Source: Marchantia polymorpha subsp. ruderalis (lineage: Eukaryota > Streptophyta > Marchantiopsida > Marchantiales > Marchantiaceae). From it: 64,000 nt of DNA. The notes below the pieces were generated by a model that saw only the letters and a program-made list of their open reading frames with translations, was not told the origin of the DNA and did no database searches. Position 1 is the stretch's first letter. Every line of letters starts with the position of its first letter. This document shows, in pieces, positions 38,001-50,279 of the stretch. The stretch is from NCBI GenBank assembly GCA_037833965.1, contig AP031356.1:4920501-4984500 (forward strand). The letters are read 5' to 3'. Both the position numbers and the translations under genes were made by a program.

Positions 38001-40069
38001 TGGTTGACATCACTTCAACTGTAACCCAAGAATACTATTTTCATCAACAAGTATATTTTGTCCAGGCCTTTGTATAGATGCAATTACGAGGAAATTGAAA
38101 AACAAACACTCAGTAAACACTGACTTCAGAAAGCTGAAGTCAGCACCGATGACCAGCGGTTTTTCATTAATTAAGCAGATGTACTCGTTCGTCTGTCTCT
38201 TTCGTTACATCCAGCCCCTTGACTGATCGGTGCTGATACGAAGAGATCGGGACAAAGAGAAAAGGAGATAGACATGAAGAGAAAACAAGAAAAGACTGCT
38301 TGAAAGTGAAGTGAGAGTCTCTTATGTAGTGGTATTGTTCCCAGTTTCCCAAAATGTAGTGGTAGTGGTTCATTATTTCAAGATGTCAACCAATCTCATG
38401 AATCGAGGATCAAGAATCCTTACTCATACCCGCTTGCACTATATTTGTGCACTAAATTTTTTGAAAAAATATAGTGCAAACGATCAATTACGTGAAGATG
38501 GGATTGTAACCATTTCCTCCCGAAGGTCGGAGAGATCACATCCGAAACCCCAAGACTCACGAAAATTCCAAACGCCACAAGATAACCGGAAAAGGAGCAA
38601 TATGCCTACCTCGTCTATGGGCTTCGGCTTGGGCATTGGCTTCTTGTCCTTACTTGACTTCCCTGCTGCCAGACTAGCTGCATGTTTTTTACGCTCTGCC
38701 TGCACACGCGTTGAAGTTCTGTGAGAAATCAAGCAGACAGCCTTATCATGACCATCCCGAAGATGGCCAGTAACTATGCTGAAAAACATGCCAGCAAAGT
38801 CTGACGTGCATGACTGACCTCCTTATTGGCCCTAGCTTCTCTGGCTGCCACAATCTCTGCTTCTTGCCGAGCTCGAGCTTCTTCAATGATTCTCTTCGCC
38901 ACAACAGGTTGTGACGGCCCAAAGAACGAACCAAAGCTGCACCCAAAAATTTCCGTCACAAACAAGTTGTACCAAGAAAAAGCGATCTGCCGGAGCAGAA
39001 GAAGCAAACTTACAGCTGTAATAACAGTCACTTCTGTTTCAAGCTAACAAAAAAGGCAAAGACAGTGGTTGGATCAGACTCTTATACTGTATCCTGCACA
39101 CGTAATATAGCCGGCCTAAACAATTTAGCCTTCGTTTACTGGTAATAGAGGAAGCCCAAGAGCTGGCGATTTTCATACAGCAGACATCTGACGACGAATG
39201 TGATAAGAAGTGCCAACCCTGGGTGACAAAAACAGCTCAACTTCCTTCTCACGCAATCAACTACATGAGATGTATACATTTGGAGGAGTAGGAAGAGTAC
39301 AGCTTCAAAAGCTTTACCTACGATCGTAAGGTAACTTCTTCTTGTCTTTAGAAGAACCAGCTCCGGCATCGGCCTTACTAGAGCTGCCTCCGTTGGCCTT
39401 GCTTTGGCTCTTGGATTCCGTCTCCCTATCGCCATTGGCATAAAATCCATTTTTCCCTTTAGTCAGTTTCTGGCGCTCAAGCTCCTTTAGCCTGCTCCGA
39501 CGATCATGGTAGTCCCTATGACGTTTCCGACTCCCTTCGTCATCATCGTCATTGCCACCCCTGTCATTGTCACGGTCCCGACCTCGGGAATCGACATCAT
39601 CACCCGAAAGGAGCCGAGAGTAATCCCGATTTTTACGTAGGTACTCCTATATAACCAAACGACTATAGTGTAAGATAAGACAGCTGCAGGCTGCACGATC
39701 AAGAACAAACACTAGGGCATGCCGAAAAAAATTATAAAAACCTGGTTAGAACGAACTGCACTGACCTAATTCACATTACCCCTCGGCAAAACCAATTGGA
39801 ATGTATTCTGTAGATCAGCACGTAAGACGACAGTACGACACAAATCAAGGACCATACAAGCACGTAAGAGGCTTCCATAAAACCTTGGCCACAAAGTCCA
39901 CACCAAAAGTGCTCATGGGGGTGTAGAGAGAGTGTTCTGCTGAGCGAGATGCATCCCAAGAGCTGACATTACCTAAGTGATAAGAGAAAGGCTCCAACAT
40001 AAAATATATGAACAATTGCTAGAAAGAAAAATGATTTGATCAACTCACGGTCTTCTCGTCCTTCCACAT
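35007..40069 (-). CDS. SPT2-like chromatin protein
   Basis: Nine exons (minus strand) join with correct phases: 40069-40049, 39646-39318, 38936-38819, 38699-38610, 37913-37802, 37642-37008, 36433-36033, 35406-35314 and 35118-35007, giving about 636 aa. The start MWKDEKT in a 21-bp first exon is the least certain part. Plant SPT2 landmarks follow: LPYDRSFGSFFGPSQPVVAKR, a KKHAASLAAG basic stretch, and ALKAKKLREARDYAFLFEDT. A long basic Ser/Arg/Pro linker and then an acidic stretch (YEEEEEEEDDDDSFIDD) lead into the diagnostic C-terminal SPT2 block: MIRKMFRYDPSKYRG, AEERKSAREARLEDERE and RLRKLKKKRKLTDR. SPT2 proteins are nuclear histone H3-H4 chaperones that act in transcription. The linker contains two adjacent near-identical RRRARSPSEESDERPRKK units and repeated ARRDPRRDE. 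Family assignment is firm. Function is known from yeast and animal relatives. Confidence 0.9.
38434..38479. repeat. 13-bp perfect inverted repeat in an SPT2 intron
   Basis: The arms TTGCACTATATTT (38,434-38,446) and its complement (38,467-38,479) enclose a 20-bp AT-rich loop. It lies in the intron between exons 4 and 5 of the SPT2-like gene. Confidence 0.8.
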
Positions 40070-40236
40070 TTTGAGACGATCTCAGAAACAGGAAGTCCAA
40101 TTCCTCATCTACACAAAAGTTCACGACCAATTCTCCGCTTTCCTCATCCGGACCGCGTGAGGCGAGAGGGCGTGCACGCAGCGTGCGTTGTCCACTCCAT
40201 ACGATGAAGCAACGAGACCACCTGCTCATCAAAGCT

Positions 40237-40245
40237 AAACCCTAA
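40237..40245. promoter_or_regulatory. telo-box upstream of the SPT2-like gene
   Basis: AAACCCTAA lies about 170 bp upstream of the proposed start. Telo-boxes (AAACCCTA) are common in leaders and promoters of plant housekeeping and chromatin genes. A function here is inferred from position only. Confidence 0.45.
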
Positions 40246-42823
40246 GTGCACCATTCTCCACAATTTTGCCACTACAAACACCACCTGGAGTCCGCGAAAG
40301 CATTCGGTTACCTCCGCAGCTTCACGACCTCGAGCTACGGTGTGCCCACGCACGAACGATGCCGACGGGGGCACCAGGAACACTGGTCGGCATACAAAGG
40401 CCAGCAATCCTCTCCCTCCATAGCTGACACCCAAAGGAGTAGGACACCATGCGCAGGTCGCATAAGAACACTTCTCTCCTCCTCCTCCTCCTCTCCACCT
40501 CTTGCATCTCCGCTTGTGGAGGAAGCCCGTCCCGCTATTGGCACTTGGAGACGATCATTTGCGTGCCAAGGAGCCTCTCAGTAGACTAACTTAGCAGCTC
40601 CCCTATTATAGTGCTCCACAAGCCTCCGGCGGCTCTTGCAGCTTCCCCCACTTGGAGGGAGCGGCCCATTCCTTCGTTGGAGTTCTCCACCCTCTGCGCT
40701 TGCGGCTTTTCTCCTTACCGTAGTCCTTGGTTCGTGTACCTACCGCGAGAAGCCGTTCTCAGCGGAAGAGCGAAGGAGCTCCTCTCAGAGAATCTTGTGC
40801 ATTACAAATAGAACTTATCCTGTACATTTTGACTTTTTATGTACAACTTGACTTCTCATGGGGTCTTACTCTGTTTTCGTTACTTTACTTTGTACCACTT
40901 TTTAGGGTTAGTTCCTCCATGAAGAAGTTGTGCACAGCAATGTCTCCATCCAAACAAAAGAACTATCTACACACGTAATGGTCGTTTTCAGTACCGTTAT
41001 AAACGTCAGGGATACTACTTCTGTGTTGGAGGGGTTACTTAAACCCTCAAAAGTACTTTGATCACGATATTTAGTGTCTTCATCATCCGTTCACTCATGA
41101 ACTAGATTGTCGTTATCTACTATGATTGCAGACATGAGTTACGATAGAAAGCTTGTAAACCAGTCTCCCGAAACAAGTTTCCTTACTTTTCTTCTCTATT
41201 CGCAATCTGATTGTTTTTATGATTATGTTCGTGCTCAATATTTTTCAATTTATAATTTTATGATAGTACTTACAAGGTAAAAAAATCACTTATAATTGTC
41301 GTAAATTAATGTTGTGATATGGTCTAAAAAGTTGTTATCATTTTACACTACCATAGTATATGTATAGTATTAAACATATTGTGATATAAAAACAAAATAG
41401 AAACACAAAGTGCTATCCAAATTTAATTTCAAGGAAGACAGGATTTATTTGAGCTAAATAAATTATTAATAATATATTGAAAATTATATCCTAATATCAA
41501 TTTTTTCGGAATAACTAATCAAGCAGTTGAAAATCAATTACTTGAATTTGTTTGAAGACACATTATTAACTATATCAAGTTCATTACCACAATTTAGTTT
41601 ATAAGAATAACATGAAAAGATCATATTTTGATTTTTGAAGCTTAATTTGGATCTGATATGTTTATACATTAAGCAGAGAATTGATCAATTGCATGGTGTA
41701 AAGATAAATTTATAACAAAAGAATTTGAAAGAAAATATTAAGTAGTTGATGTGAGTGCATATATATTACTTAGGTATACCATGCAATTGATCAATTCTTT
41801 AAATAAATTTATTTATTTATTCATTCATTTTTTAGCAATAACCATAAAATAGCAATTGTCATGAAAAAAATGCAAATTTTCTTAATTATATACTTAATTG
41901 TTAACGATTCATGAATACATAAATAAATTATTTTATCATGCAGTTGGGATTTGAATCACATATGAAGATTAATATATAAAGAAACTATAAAATCAGATAA
42001 TTTATCACATTATAGAAATAAATAAATGATATATCATTTTGTATATATTTCTTCTTTTTAATATATTAAATTTTCGTCATTTTTAAATTTGACACATTTA
42101 AAAATATAATTCAAAATTTTATCTATTTTCTTATATTATATGCAAATATAATAATAATAATAATAATTTATATCCGTTTTATAGAAACATTCATCAATTT
42201 ATATATTTAGCTTAAATATTATCTTGATACATATGCTGCTAAGTTGAGTTATTTACAAAGAAATGAAATAACTGGCTACTTGCTTTTTGGTGGATAATTG
42301 TATAAAAAATAAGATACAAATAAATCACTTGTAATTTTTACTTTATCAACATAAATTCTTGAACTCAATTTCTTTCTTATTGCTTTAATTAAAATCTAAA
42401 TGTAAAGAATATCATGTTACAGAAATTTAGATTTAACAATTGTAAGAAAATTTTGATCAATTTGATATTATATTTCGTACTCTATATATAATTGCATGTG
42501 TCAAAAAATGTAATCTTGAATATAAATTAATCTAAATGCTATTTATAAAACCTAAGATCATTGCAAGTGAAAAATTGAAATATTTTCAAATATCATGTTC
42601 AATGATCTAGTATTTTCTTTTTAACAAAATAAATCTATGAAATTTTTCTTTTCTTTTCTTGTTTGTGTAATGTATGCAATAATATAAAATCTCACTTTTA
42701 TATCTTAAATAGATGAAACAATTTATGCTGAAAATATTATATAATAAATTATTATCAATCAAATGTAAATTTAACTTAAGTGAAAGTACACAATAGAATT
42801 GATGAAAAAAAACTTAATGGTTC
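40246..42823. other. SPT2 promoter region, then AT-rich spacer
   Basis: From 40,246 to about 40,900 the composition is balanced and probably holds promoter and leader sequence. After 41,200 it is very AT-rich up to the copia LTR. No coding region is supported. Confidence 0.4.
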
Positions 42824-43075
42824 ATTCTAACAATAAAACTTGAGATCACAATGAACAAACCAACAATACAAGAAAAACATGTATAACCTGATTCACCTTT
42901 AAGTACTACGTCCACAGAGTGATACACTTGAGAGAATCTACTAATTCATGTGAAAAATAACAACAATGCTTGCAGCACAGAAGCATGAGTATTATATATA
43001 CCCGACATATGTAACCAATATCAATTATAAATAGCTACACATGACGTTATTCATTAACCAAAATTAACCTTAACA
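42824..43075 (-). repeat. 3' LTR of the decayed copia element
   Basis: On the minus strand it starts TGTTAAGGTTAATTTTGG at 43,075. It contains GTAGCTATTTATA and a TATATAATAC region, then CTCTCAAGTGTATCACTC, and ends near 42,824 with TGTTAGA. These blocks align in order with the LTRs at 12,221 and 14,993. The lower boundary is approximate. Confidence 0.65.
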
Positions 43076-43430
43076 ATATACTCTTTAATTCGCGTTGAGT
43101 AGTTTCAGTAATCTCTCAAACCTATATTATTATTTTGCGAAAAATTCTAAACGTAAACCTAAAACAAGGTACTATTTAAACGAGAATTAATTAGAGTTAA
43201 ACCATCGCCCTAACATGATAAAGTAATAATATATAGAGGTAACACAACAATCTCCCTCTTAACTCATGTTAAGTAATCTGAGTTAACTCTCTAATCTGTA
43301 ATATTATTCTGCGGTAAGTTTTAGATGTAAACCTAACACAAGTAACTCTTTAAACAAGAATTAAGTAGAACTAAACCATAATCATTATATAACAGAGGAA
43401 TAATATATAGAGTTAACTAAAAATCATATC
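43076..43430 (-). repeat. tandem polypurine-tract modules
   Basis: Two units with a period of about 174 bp each carry a purine run followed by an LTR-start-like TTGTT: GTTAAGAGGGAGATTGTT (minus strand, near 43,247-43,268) and a decayed TTAAAGAGTATATTGTT (near 43,073-43,090). The layout parallels that at 14,764-14,992. Confidence 0.7.
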
Positions 43431-44796
43431 TTTCGTGCTCCATATGTACAACTTGCATAGTAGCACAGTGTTGCCTAAGACTCTTCAAAGCAATAATTTT
43501 GGTCAACGCATTACATGGATTGAGTTTTTACCGTCAATCTTGACTAGCTTAATTGTTTTCTCAAACATTGCTTGTCCAATAAAGTGATACATGATGTTAA
43601 TGTGTTTCACTTTGCTATCCATGACTTGGTTTGCAATCAAATGTAAAGCACTCTGGCTATCACAATGAAGATTGACCAAACCCTAAACAATCTCATCTTC
43701 ATGATAAGACTATTCAACCAAATAGCTTACTTTGCCGCTTCGGCTGCTTCCACATACTCAACTTCCGTTGTTGATTGAGCTACGCACTTCTGCAAGGTAG
43801 ATTATCAAATAAGTCTCCACCGCCAAGTGTAAACACATATCTAGTTATATATCTTCTTTTGTCTAAATCTTGTACGTAGTCAACATCAAAGTAACCAAAC
43901 AATGACTAGACATTGTTTAATAATAATAATAATAAACTTCAAACAATAAGCCATAATTCACCGTACTTTTCATATATCTCAAAATTCATTTCACTACTTT
44001 CCAGTGAATTTTTTCTAGATTCGACATGTACTTGCTCACCTTCTCCATTGCTAGAGCAATATTAGACCTAGTGCACGTCATTCAATACATGATGTTGCTT
44101 ACGGTTTGTTCAGAGGCAACACATGACATTCTTACTTTCTTCACAACATCCGTAGTACATTGAGCTCCAGATAGTTTTAAATGTGATGGTAGAATAATCC
44201 ACACTACTTTTGAATCGGCCGTGTGGAAATTGTCAAGTATACTACAAACATATTTGCCCTGAATCAACCATAACTTTTTCTGTTCAAAATTTCTATAAAT
44301 ATCCATGCATAATATACTCTTTGATTCATCCATATCCTTCATCTTAAATGAAGACTTCAGGTGACTCTTGCATTCATCAACATCGAATTGGTTCTTTGTC
44401 AAGATAAATATGTCGTCAACGTAAAGTACCAAAATAATGAGATTGAACGATTCATCATTCAACTTTTTCATGTAAACACAAGAATCATACACGCTTTGTA
44501 GAAAACCTTGTGCTTTCATAAACTCATCAAATTGTGTATTCCACTAGCTAGACGGTTGTTTCCGTCCATACAGTGATTTCAACAATCTACAAATCACACT
44601 CTTTTAGCCTTTGACCTCAAAGCTAATTAGTTGTCTCATGTAGACTGCTCTAAATATCCATAAAAAATGCTGTAACCACATTCATCTAGTCCAAAACAAG
44701 ACTAAATATTGCGACTAGTGCACATATGAGACAAATTGTAGCATACTTTGCTACAAGCAAAAAATAATTGTTGTAATTCACATAATTCTTTTGTGT
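43431..44796 (-). pseudogene. copia reverse transcriptase/RNase H, decayed
   Basis: A 145-codon open piece (44,082-44,519) holds the YVDD catalytic motif and flanking residues (GFLQSVYDSCVYMKK, NLIILVLYVDDIFIL). Downstream, in other frames, the RNase H motif STTEVEYVEAAE is readable. Upstream, residues such as AFFMDI correspond to the 'KTAFL.G.L' block. Stops separate the pieces, so no full product is possible. Confidence 0.8.
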
Positions 44797-44801
44797 AAAA
44801 C

Positions 44802-45221
44802 TGTAACACTAGGGTTTAGAGAGAATTTCACTCGAAGATAGAAACGTAAACTCTGAAGATGAGAGATACCAACAATGGTTCTCCTCTCCCTTATATAGCT
44901 CTCACCAACAAGTACAAGGTGATAAGATCTAATCCCCACCATCCATACCACTCCTAGTGGATGGATGACGTGGCGGATAACCCTAACAAGCACACGGATC
45001 GCTGACGTGGCGCACCCAACTAACACACTAACTAACACACTCAATCCTTACCTACAAGCACACGGATTGCTGACGTGGCACTGTCAACTAACACATCCAC
45101 TCTGTACCTACCAAGTGCGCGGATCGCTGACGTGGCAGCTATGACTAGTGCACACTAAAGTATCTACATCAATATTCAGAGTAACCTCTACTTTAGTTCT
45201 AACTAACTAAAGATGGTTACA
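44802..45221 (-). repeat. 3' LTR of the chromovirus
   Basis: It is 420 bp and identical by eye to the 5' LTR at 50,444. In element sense it starts TGTAACCATCTTTAG and ends CCCTAGTGTTACA. Confidence 0.95.
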
Positions 45222-45237
45222 AACCTCCCTCCTTTTA
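45222..45237 (-). other. polypurine tract of the chromovirus
   Basis: The minus strand reads TTAAAAGGAGGGAGGTT directly before the 3' LTR, the expected plus-strand primer. The pol stop codon TAA (45,237-45,235) overlaps its start, so coding runs to within 13 bases of the LTR. Confidence 0.85.
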
Positions 45238-48200
45238 AGATGCAACGTCCTCGTTGCACATACGTTCAAACTCCTGAACTATCAAAGGTGCATTTGCTAA
45301 ATTTTTAGCTGGTTCCCAAGTTGATTCATACGATGGATAGCCTTTCCATTGAATCAAATACTCTACTTTGGGATATTTATGACCTCGAATACGTTTCTTG
45401 AGTATCTTTTCTACCTCAAACTCCTCATGATCTGCTATCAAGGTTGGAAGAGGAGGTGGTGCTGGTTGATTGGTGAATTGTTTTGGTCGTGGTACATGTT
45501 TTCGCAATCGTGACACATGAAATACTGGATGTATTTTCATATGTGACGGAAGTTCCAACTTGTATGACACTTCACCAACACGCTTCAAAACCAAAAATGG
45601 ACCAATGTACCTAGGGTTTAACTTTGGTGTTCCTACAAGAGACAAATTCGTTGTAGATAACCAAACATGATCTCCAACCTCAAAAATCACTTCTCTACGA
45701 TGAGCATCGGCATGCTGCTTTTGCCGATTTTGAGCTATCACCAACTTCTCCTTGGCCTGATGTAGTCCTCGGTGAATATGCTCCATGAATTCGTTGACTG
45801 CTGCAACTTTGGTCGAAAACTCCTCTCCTTTCGGAAGTCTCATCAAACTTGAAGGAGTTATCGGATGAGCTCCATACATAAGAAAAAATGGAGACACTTT
45901 TGTGGATGCATTAACAGAATTGTTATATGCAAATTCCACAAGTGGCAAAAGGTTGTCCCACTCTTCTTGCTCTTCTAATGTGAATGCTCGTAGCATATCC
46001 TCTATGGTTCTATTTGCCCTCTCAGTTTGTCCATCAGTTTGAGGGTGATAGGCCGTTGACATTGCTAGTTTTGTTTTGAAAAAACTAAACAAAGTTTTCC
46101 AAAATAAACTAGTGAAGTGAGTACCTCTATCCGTGATTAACACTTTGCTTAAGCCATGATTCACAAAAACTGCGTCTAGATACAATTGAGCTAGTTGTGG
46201 AGCTGTTACTGTTTTTGTGGTTGGCCTGATGTGAATCATCTTGCTCAATTTGTCCACAAAAACCACCACTGAATCATGTCCTAACGAAGTCCTTGGTAAC
46301 TCACATACAAGATCCATGGTGACATGTTCCCACCGCTGTTCGGGAATAGGAAGAGGTTGTAATAAACCCGCTGGTTTTTGATTACTTGCCTTGTTTTGTT
46401 GACAAGCAACACAACTTCGAACGTAAGACTCCACATCCTCACGTATTTTGGGCCAAAAGTACACTCGTTGTATACTCTCCACGGTTTTCTCCACTCCCAC
46501 ATGACCTGCAATGGCTGTATCATGACTTTCTGCCAAAATCATTGTGCGCAAATCGTGATCTTGTGGAATCCATATACGCTGATTGTAAAACGCCAAACCT
46601 CGAGATTTCTCTGCCTTTCCAGTTTGTAGTGCTCGAGTGATCTCTTCATCCTCCTTTGTGGCTTGTGACATCTTGCTCCACCAATCCGCCTGAATTTTCA
46701 CTTCTGCAACATGATTCAAACAAGGCATGCGTGTGAGAGCATCTGCAAGTTGCTTCTTTCCCTCCACGTACACAATCTTCATGTTGAAGCGTTGACGCCA
46801 CTCTGCCCATCGAATTTGTCGTTTGGACAGATCCTTCTGAGTTTCCAAATAAACCAAGGGTTTATGATCAGTCTCCACCACAAACTCCTTATCACCCAGA
46901 TAATGCTTCCAATGTTTGGTTGCCAACACGATAGCTAACTCCTCCCGTTCTGTCGTGTGATAATTTTGTTCCGCCGCCACCAACTTTCGAGAATAGAAAG
47001 CAACTGGATGCCATCCATCCTCCCATTCTTGTTGAAGTATGCCACCTACTGTTGTACCTGATGCGTCAGTGGCCAACTTGATAGAACGGTTAGGATCATA
47101 CCACTTGAGAATAGGTGCGTGTAACAAAGCATCTTTCAATGCTTGAAAAGCTAACTCTTGAGCTGTTCCCCATCTCCACTTCTGACCTTTCCCTAACATG
47201 GAAGTCAAGGCCTGAGCTAGTCGAGCAAAACCTTTCACAAATCTACGATAGAATCCAGTGAGCCCTAGAAAACTCTTCAATTGAGTTTGATCCTCAGGTG
47301 CTATCCATTTCTGAATGGCCTCTATCTTCTCACTCATCACTTGGATTCCTGTAGCTGTAACTCTATGACCCAAGTAATCTACTTCTGACTTGCCAAATTC
47401 ACATTTTGAAGCTTTGGCATACAATTGATTGTCTCTTAAAACTTGAAGTACCTCTCGTAAATGACTTCTATGATCACTCAAAGTTTTGCTATACACCAAT
47501 ATATCATCTAGAAAAACAATGACAGATTTATCTAGATAAGGGCGAAAGATATCGTTCATCAATCCCATGAATGTAGCTGGTGCATTAGTGAGACCAAAAG
47601 GCATCACCAGATACTCAAAGTGTCCATACCTAGTACGAAAAGCTGTCTTGTGAACATCTTCATCTGCAATTCGAATTTGATTGTAGCCGCTTCTCAAATC
47701 TAGCTTGGTGAAGTACTTCGCTCCTTGAAGTTGATCAAACAAATCATCCATACGAGGTAATGGATATTTGTTTTTCACCGTTTGCTGATTCAACCCGCGA
47801 TAATCGATACATAGTCTCATGGATCCATCCTTCTTCTTCACAAAGAGTACTGGAGCTCCATAAGGTGAAACACTTGGCTGAATGAATCCCTTGCTCAACA
47901 TCTCCTCCACTTGAGCTTTGCATTCTTCCAATTCGTTTGGAGCCAAACGATATGGAGCTTTGCAAGTTGGTGTACTTCCAGGTATCACCTCAATCTTGTG
48001 ATCAACTCGCCTCTTTGGTGGTAATCCTGCAGGTAGATCATCTGGAAAAACATCTTTATACTCCATAAAAATGTCGTTCAAGGACTCCGGGATGTAAGGT
48101 TTGTCCGTGGACCCAATATCTCTTATAAGTCCAAGGAAACATACATCATCTCTAGAAATGGATGCTGTACCCATCACAAAGAGGGGTAAATTCCTATTCT

Positions 48201-48708
48201 GAGATCTAATTCTATCTCCATAGATCTTCCATCCGCTACTTGTAATCACTTTTCTTCTCCAATCTACCTTCGGATTATATTGTTCCATCCATGGCATTCC
48301 AAGGATGACATCATACCGAGCTAAACGAATTACTCTCCATTCAATGCTCTCCTTGTATCTACCTATGGATAATTCTACACTCCGTGGTAGTGTTTCTATC
48401 ACTTCAGTTTGCCCGTTTGGCAATTCAACTTCTTCACTCACGTCCTTCATCAACATCAAACCTAACTTCATAGCAACACTCCTTGATAGAAAATTCTCAG
48501 TTGCTCCAGGATCAATTAAAACTCTCACCTTGTGTCCTTCCATGAAACCATCAGTGACAATGAGTTGAGCTTGCTTCTTACTCCTTCCATGAGCTCCCAA
48601 CCATTGCTTTCTTCCAACCTCGCCTTTTCTTCGCTTTGTAGAACCAGTAAGGCCGCGAGGCAAGATTACTGGTGATCTTCGTTTCCCGAAACTGCTTCCT
48701 CCACCTCT
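45235..48708 (-). CDS. pol: chromovirus Pol (protease, RT, RNase H, integrase, chromodomain)
   Basis: This open frame lies in the -1 phase relative to gag, beginning after a TGA at 48,711-48,709. It has no ATG near its start. Using the slip site at 48,687-48,681 the fusion with Gag would be about 1,531 aa. Domains in order (residues counted from 48,663): protease with [10 protein letters not shown] (about 50), reverse transcriptase with [23 protein letters not shown] and [10 protein letters not shown] (about 230-400), RNase H with [14 protein letters not shown], and a HHCC integrase zinc finger (H..GH...C..C). Then come the integrase catalytic core with [19 protein letters not shown] and [14 protein letters not shown], and finally a chromodomain ([32 protein letters not shown]). 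The chromodomain places it among chromoviruses, whose integrase is thought to be steered to heterochromatin. All catalytic residues I can check are present. Confidence 0.95.
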   Translation of the reverse strand, partial: RGGGSSFGKRRSPVILPRGLTGSTKRRKGEVGRKQWLGAHGRSKKQAQLIVTDGFMEGHKVRVLIDPGATENFLSRSVAMKLGLMLMKDVSEEVELPNGQTEVIETLPRSVELSIGRYKESIEWRVIRLARYDVILGMPWMEQYNPKVDWRRKVITSSGWKIYGDRIRSQNRNLPLFVMGTASISRDDVCFLGLIRDIGSTDKPYIPESLNDIFMEYKDVFPDDLPAGLPPKRRVDHKIEVIPGSTPTCKAPYRLAPNELEECKAQVEEMLSKGFIQPSVSPYGAPVLFVKKKDGSMRLCIDYRGLNQQTVKNKYPLPRMDDLFDQLQGAKYFTKLDLRSGYNQIRIADEDVHKTAFRTRYGHFEYLVMPFGLTNAPATFMGLMNDIFRPYLDKSVIVFLDDILVYSKTLSDHRSHLREVLQVLRDNQLYAKASKCEFGKSEVDYLGHRVTATGIQVMSEKIEAIQKWIAPEDQTQLKSFLGLTGFYRRFVKGFARLAQALTSMLGKGQKWRWGTAQELAFQALKDALLHAPILKWYDPNRSIKLATDASGTTVGGILQQEWEDGWHPVAFYSRKLVAAEQNYHTTEREELAIVLATKHWKHYLGDKEFVVETDHKPLVYLETQKDLSKRQIRWAEWRQRFNMKIVYVEGKKQLADALTRMPCLNHVAEVKIQADWWSKMSQATKEDEEITRALQTGKAEKSRGLAFYNQRIWIPQDHDLRTMILAESHDTAIAGHVGVEKTVESIQRVYFWPKIREDVESYVRSCVACQQNKASNQKPAGLLQPLPIPEQRWEHVTMDLVCELPRTSLGHDSVVVFVDKLSKMIHIRPTTKTVTAPQLAQLYLDAVFVNHGLSKVLITDRGTHFTSLFWKTLFSFFKTKLAMSTAYHPQTDGQTERANRTIEDMLRAFTLEEQEEWDNLLPLVEFAYNNSVNASTKVSPFFLMYGAHPITPSSLMRLPKGEEFSTKVAAVNEFMEHIHRGLHQAKEKLVIAQNRQKQHADAHRREVIFEVGDHVWLSTTNLSLVGTPKLNPRYIGPFLVLKRVGEVSYKLELPSHMKIHPVFHVSRLRKHVPRPKQFTNQPAPPPLPTLIADHEEFEVEKILKKRIRGHKYPKVEYLIQWKGYPSYESTWEPAKNLANAPLIVQEFERMCNEDVAS
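48617..48687 (-). promoter_or_regulatory. gag-pol -1 ribosomal frameshift signal
   Basis: On the minus strand the heptamer GGGAAAC (48,687-48,681) sits exactly in gag phase as G GGA AAC, a canonical X XXY YYZ site. After a 7-base spacer come an 8-bp stem ACCAGTAA (48,673-48,666) / TTACTGGT (48,650-48,643) and a second pairing of its loop, GCCTCGC (48,661-48,655), with GCGAGGT (48,623-48,617). This is an H-type pseudoknot. The gag stop TAA lies within stem 1. A -1 slip places ribosomes exactly in the pol frame. Confidence 0.85.
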
Positions 48709-49829
48709 TCATACTCTATCCCCTCCATATTGTTGAACGGTCGTCGCTGCATGGGCCGTCCTCCTTGTTGTGTCGGCCGAACTCGACAAAACTTGGCTAT
48801 GTGACCCATTCGTCCACATGCATAGCATTGGCGATTGTCACGAACTCCAGCTCCTCCTCGAACCATTCCATTATTTGCATAACCTTCTTGCAAATTTGGA
48901 ACTCCTGGTCGCCTAATCTCACCTCCAAATCTTGGTGGTGGTCCTCTTGTTGGTGCAAAACCTTCTCTACGTCGAAGGTTTCCCAACTTCATCGGTGTTG
49001 GACCAGATGGATCTCTAAAATTGCTCACTGGCTCACCGTGTGTGACACCAAAAGCACCTGAAATTCGTTGAGCAATTGCGATTGCTTCATTCACAGTAGA
49101 TGGATTGCTTACCATCACCTCCTTTCGAATTCGATCTTTCAAGCCTCGTTTGAACACGTCCAAGGCTTCAGCTCCACTCATATCCATGATAGATACTTGA
49201 AGATCACGAAATTCTTCAATGTACTCATGAATACCTCCTTTCTGCTTCAGATCCCACAACTTCATTCTTGCAGTTTGAAGAGAATCCACCGCTTGAAAAT
49301 TTTGCAGAAGTCCTTCCTGCATTCCACTCCACGAAATGGTAGCACCTCGTTCTGAAAGCATTCTCTCCCATGTTGTGTACCATGTGAGAGCCTTATCCGT
49401 AAGATAAGATCTCATGAACATTCCTGCAATATAATCAGAAACATGAAAATGGGATAAATGAATATTCATCCTCATAATCCATCCCTCTAACACTCCCATT
49501 GCTCTACTCCCTTTGTAAGCTTCCACCTTACAGGATTTTCCCATTCGAAGCAAAAGATTTGCTTGATCTTCAATCTCTTGAAGACGTCTCCTATTTGCCT
49601 CTGCTGCATCAATAGGAGTTGGTTCTGGCTGAACTTGGGAAGCTTGAACTTGAGGTTCAACTTCCATCTCTCCAACTCTCTCTCTATCTACTTTCTCACT
49701 CTCTAATGCAAAGATTTTATCTTCCATGGCTTGCTGCTTGGTATGCCCATCTACTATCGCTTTTCTCAACTCCTTCATCTCCGCCATGATTGCATTGAGA
49801 ACCTCACCCATATCAATTGATGTTCCCAT
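48666..49829 (-). CDS. gag: chromovirus Gag
   Basis: This 387-codon ATG-started frame begins with a coiled-coil-like charged N-terminus ([19 protein letters not shown]). The retrotransposon capsid region (Retrotrans_gag type) follows, with [22 protein letters not shown] and [16 protein letters not shown]. It then has a Gly/Arg/Pro linker and a single CCHC zinc knuckle [14 protein letters not shown] before an acidic end. Gag builds the cytoplasmic particle that packages the element RNA. The frame ends at TAA (48,668-48,666), five codons after the slippery heptamer. Confidence 0.95.
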   Translation of the reverse strand: MGTSIDMGEVLNAIMAEMKELRKAIVDGHTKQQAMEDKIFALESEKVDRERVGEMEVEPQVQASQVQPEPTPIDAAEANRRRLQEIEDQANLLLRMGKSCKVEAYKGSRAMGVLEGWIMRMNIHLSHFHVSDYIAGMFMRSYLTDKALTWYTTWERMLSERGATISWSGMQEGLLQNFQAVDSLQTARMKLWDLKQKGGIHEYIEEFRDLQVSIMDMSGAEALDVFKRGLKDRIRKEVMVSNPSTVNEAIAIAQRISGAFGVTHGEPVSNFRDPSGPTPMKLGNLRRREGFAPTRGPPPRFGGEIRRPGVPNLQEGYANNGMVRGGAGVRDNRQCYACGRMGHIAKFCRVRPTQQGGRPMQRRPFNNMEGIEYEEVEEAVSGNEDHQ

Positions 49830-49846
49830 GCTTTTTCACACTCCCT

Positions 49847-50101
49847 CTAATACAAAGTGAGTATAATCATTATGTGACCTCTCAACAAAGGAGTCACAAA
49901 AGGTGCAGGTGACTCTATCACAGCTCTATAGTACTCCTCTCCATAATTCCTCACAAGAAAATCTCTCCATATCCTCTTCTGTCTATATACTGTTCTAATC
50001 TCTACATAAGTGCTGAATCGAACCAGGACAGGTGGTTCGCGGTTCAAATCCATGAAACAATTAGTATAGAATGTATATAGTACAATCCCAAGTCTCTCCA
50101 T
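49847..50101 (-). CDS. small leader ORF 2 of the chromovirus
   Basis: An 84-codon ATG-started frame ends 18 bases upstream of the gag ATG. The peptide has basic and aromatic residues (VEIRTVYRQKRIWRDFLVR) followed by NYGEEYYRAVIESPAPF. It resembles the peptide of the preceding small ORF (shared pattern D/E-I..., F/Y-LV, G, R-V/V-I-ES..P, P). No family is recognised. Its start overlaps the end of leader ORF 1 by 41 bases in another phase. Confidence 0.45.
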   Translation of the reverse strand: MERLGIVLYTFYTNCFMDLNREPPVLVRFSTYVEIRTVYRQKRIWRDFLVRNYGEEYYRAVIESPAPFVTPLLRGHIMIILTLY

Positions 50102-50279
50102 AAGTAACTATTGGAAGAATCAGTGGCACTCTTGACTCCATCACTCTAGTCATAAAATCTGCACCCCAACAAGCCACAAGGTACATCCGAAAATGATGTT
50201 TCTCCATGCAACGAAGGTGAATATCGAATAGGTTAGGAATTGGCCAGTGCGGTACTGGATTCCTGTCAATCCCGTCCAT
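50061..50279 (-). CDS. small leader ORF 1 of the chromovirus
   Basis: A 72-codon frame starts at the ATG at 50,279. The frame is open a little further upstream but without ATG. The peptide contains FDIHLRCMEKHHFRMYLVA and WGADFMTRVMESRVPLIL and aligns end to end with leader ORF 2, as if one had arisen by duplication. The ATG follows a TTTTTGCAG that looks like a splice acceptor, with a GTGAGT donor-like site about 100 bases upstream (50,383-50,378). No known domain. Confidence 0.45.
   Translation of the reverse strand: MDGIDRNPVPHWPIPNLFDIHLRCMEKHHFRMYLVACWGADFMTRVMESRVPLILPIVTYGETWDCTIYILY

Noticed and set aside
39771..39959. 62-codon frame in the first intron of the SPT2-like gene as an extra exon
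   Set aside because: The 21-bp first exon and exon 2 already join in phase, and this frame has no SPT2 similarity.
50030..50055. GGTTCAAATCC, tRNA B-box-like
   Set aside because: There is no matching A-box, acceptor stem or anticodon arm. It lies inside the small leader ORF 2 of the chromovirus.
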